In this document: one piece after another, positions 61,506 through 64,000 of the stretch
How positions within the stretch are numbered: position 1 is the stretch's first letter
How the letters are laid out: every line of letters starts with the position of its first letter
Assembly: GCA_021850485.1 (NCBI GenBank)
Contig: JAJZLY010000007.1
Location: 90,973-154,972, forward strand
DNA length: 64,000 nucleotides
Source: Bacillota bacterium
GTDB lineage: Bacteria > Bacillota > Sulfobacillia > JAJZYS01 > JAJZLH01
Direction of reading: 5' to 3'
Translations under genes and position numbers: made by a program
Notes under the pieces: generated by a model
Databases searched by the model: none
Seen by the model: the letters and a program-made list of their open reading frames with translations, nothing else
What the model was told of the DNA's origin: nothing

Positions 61506-64000
<2,495 letters not shown>

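Overview
The window is a GC-rich bacterial chromosome segment with no plasmid, phage, IS or CRISPR signature. It most likely comes from a high-GC, deep-branching member of the Bacillota (Sulfobacillus/Thermaerobacter/Symbiobacterium-like). The reasons are the Firmicutes-type ribosomal super-operon (an L7Ae-like protein before rpsL, a KOW protein between map and infA, a zinc-type S14), a BmrC/BmrD-like heterodimeric ABC exporter, a c-di-AMP receptor-like protein and many GTG and TTG starts with strong GGAGG ribosome binding sites. The genus cannot be fixed from the sequence alone.

Positions 1-13.2 kb hold short accessory units. These are a DarA-like protein and a class III aminotransferase with a divergent TetR regulator; a small secreted or membrane peptide; a DUF2203 protein with a clear terminator; MOSC and HD-domain genes divergent from a sulfite-oxidase-fold molybdoenzyme; a large Asp-box lipoprotein; a GNAT enzyme and two methyltransferases; and an alkylation-repair pair (Ada-AlkA fusion plus O6-alkylguanine methyltransferase) followed by an EamA exporter.

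Positions 13.4-25.7 kb hold a tightly packed minus-strand operon (SIS isomerase, hotdog thioesterase, nitrilase, and a nitrilase homologue that has lost its catalytic triad). Next come a plus-strand set (SWIM-like protein, inositol-phosphatase-like enzyme, unknown protein), the minus-strand MoxR-DUF58-transglutaminase unit, an MFS transporter and a MinD/CpaE-like protein with a degenerate P-loop.

Positions 25.8-39.9 kb hold the heterodimeric ABC exporter, endonuclease III, a single-chain EtfB-EtfA fusion and a metal unit. The metal unit has a DtxR/MntR-type regulator with a perfect 22-bp inverted repeat upstream, a divergent NRAMP transporter and a small membrane protein; an MntP-type manganese exporter lies 2 kb away. 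A tRNA-Arg(CCG) with its own terminator, an arginase and the CCA-adding enzyme complete this part.

Positions 39.9-64.0 kb are one continuous minus-strand gene-expression cluster. Read in its own direction it runs rpoC (cut by the window end), an excellent sigma-A promoter, L7Ae-like, rpsL, rpsG, fusA, tuf, the S10 and spc genes, secY, adk, map, KOW, infA, rpmJ, rpsM, rpsK, rpsD, rpoA, rplQ, truA, rplM, rpsI, then a strong hairpin. Notable departures are an L30 with a long Lys/Ala/Pro tail, an S5 that appears to start at CTG, an EF-Tu with a four-cysteine insert, and zinc-binding (C+) forms of several ribosomal proteins. I found no wholly new multi-gene system. The strongest leads for novelty are the nitrilase/pseudo-nitrilase operon, the tailed L30, the EtfBA fusion and the non-canonical NRAMP with its regulator.
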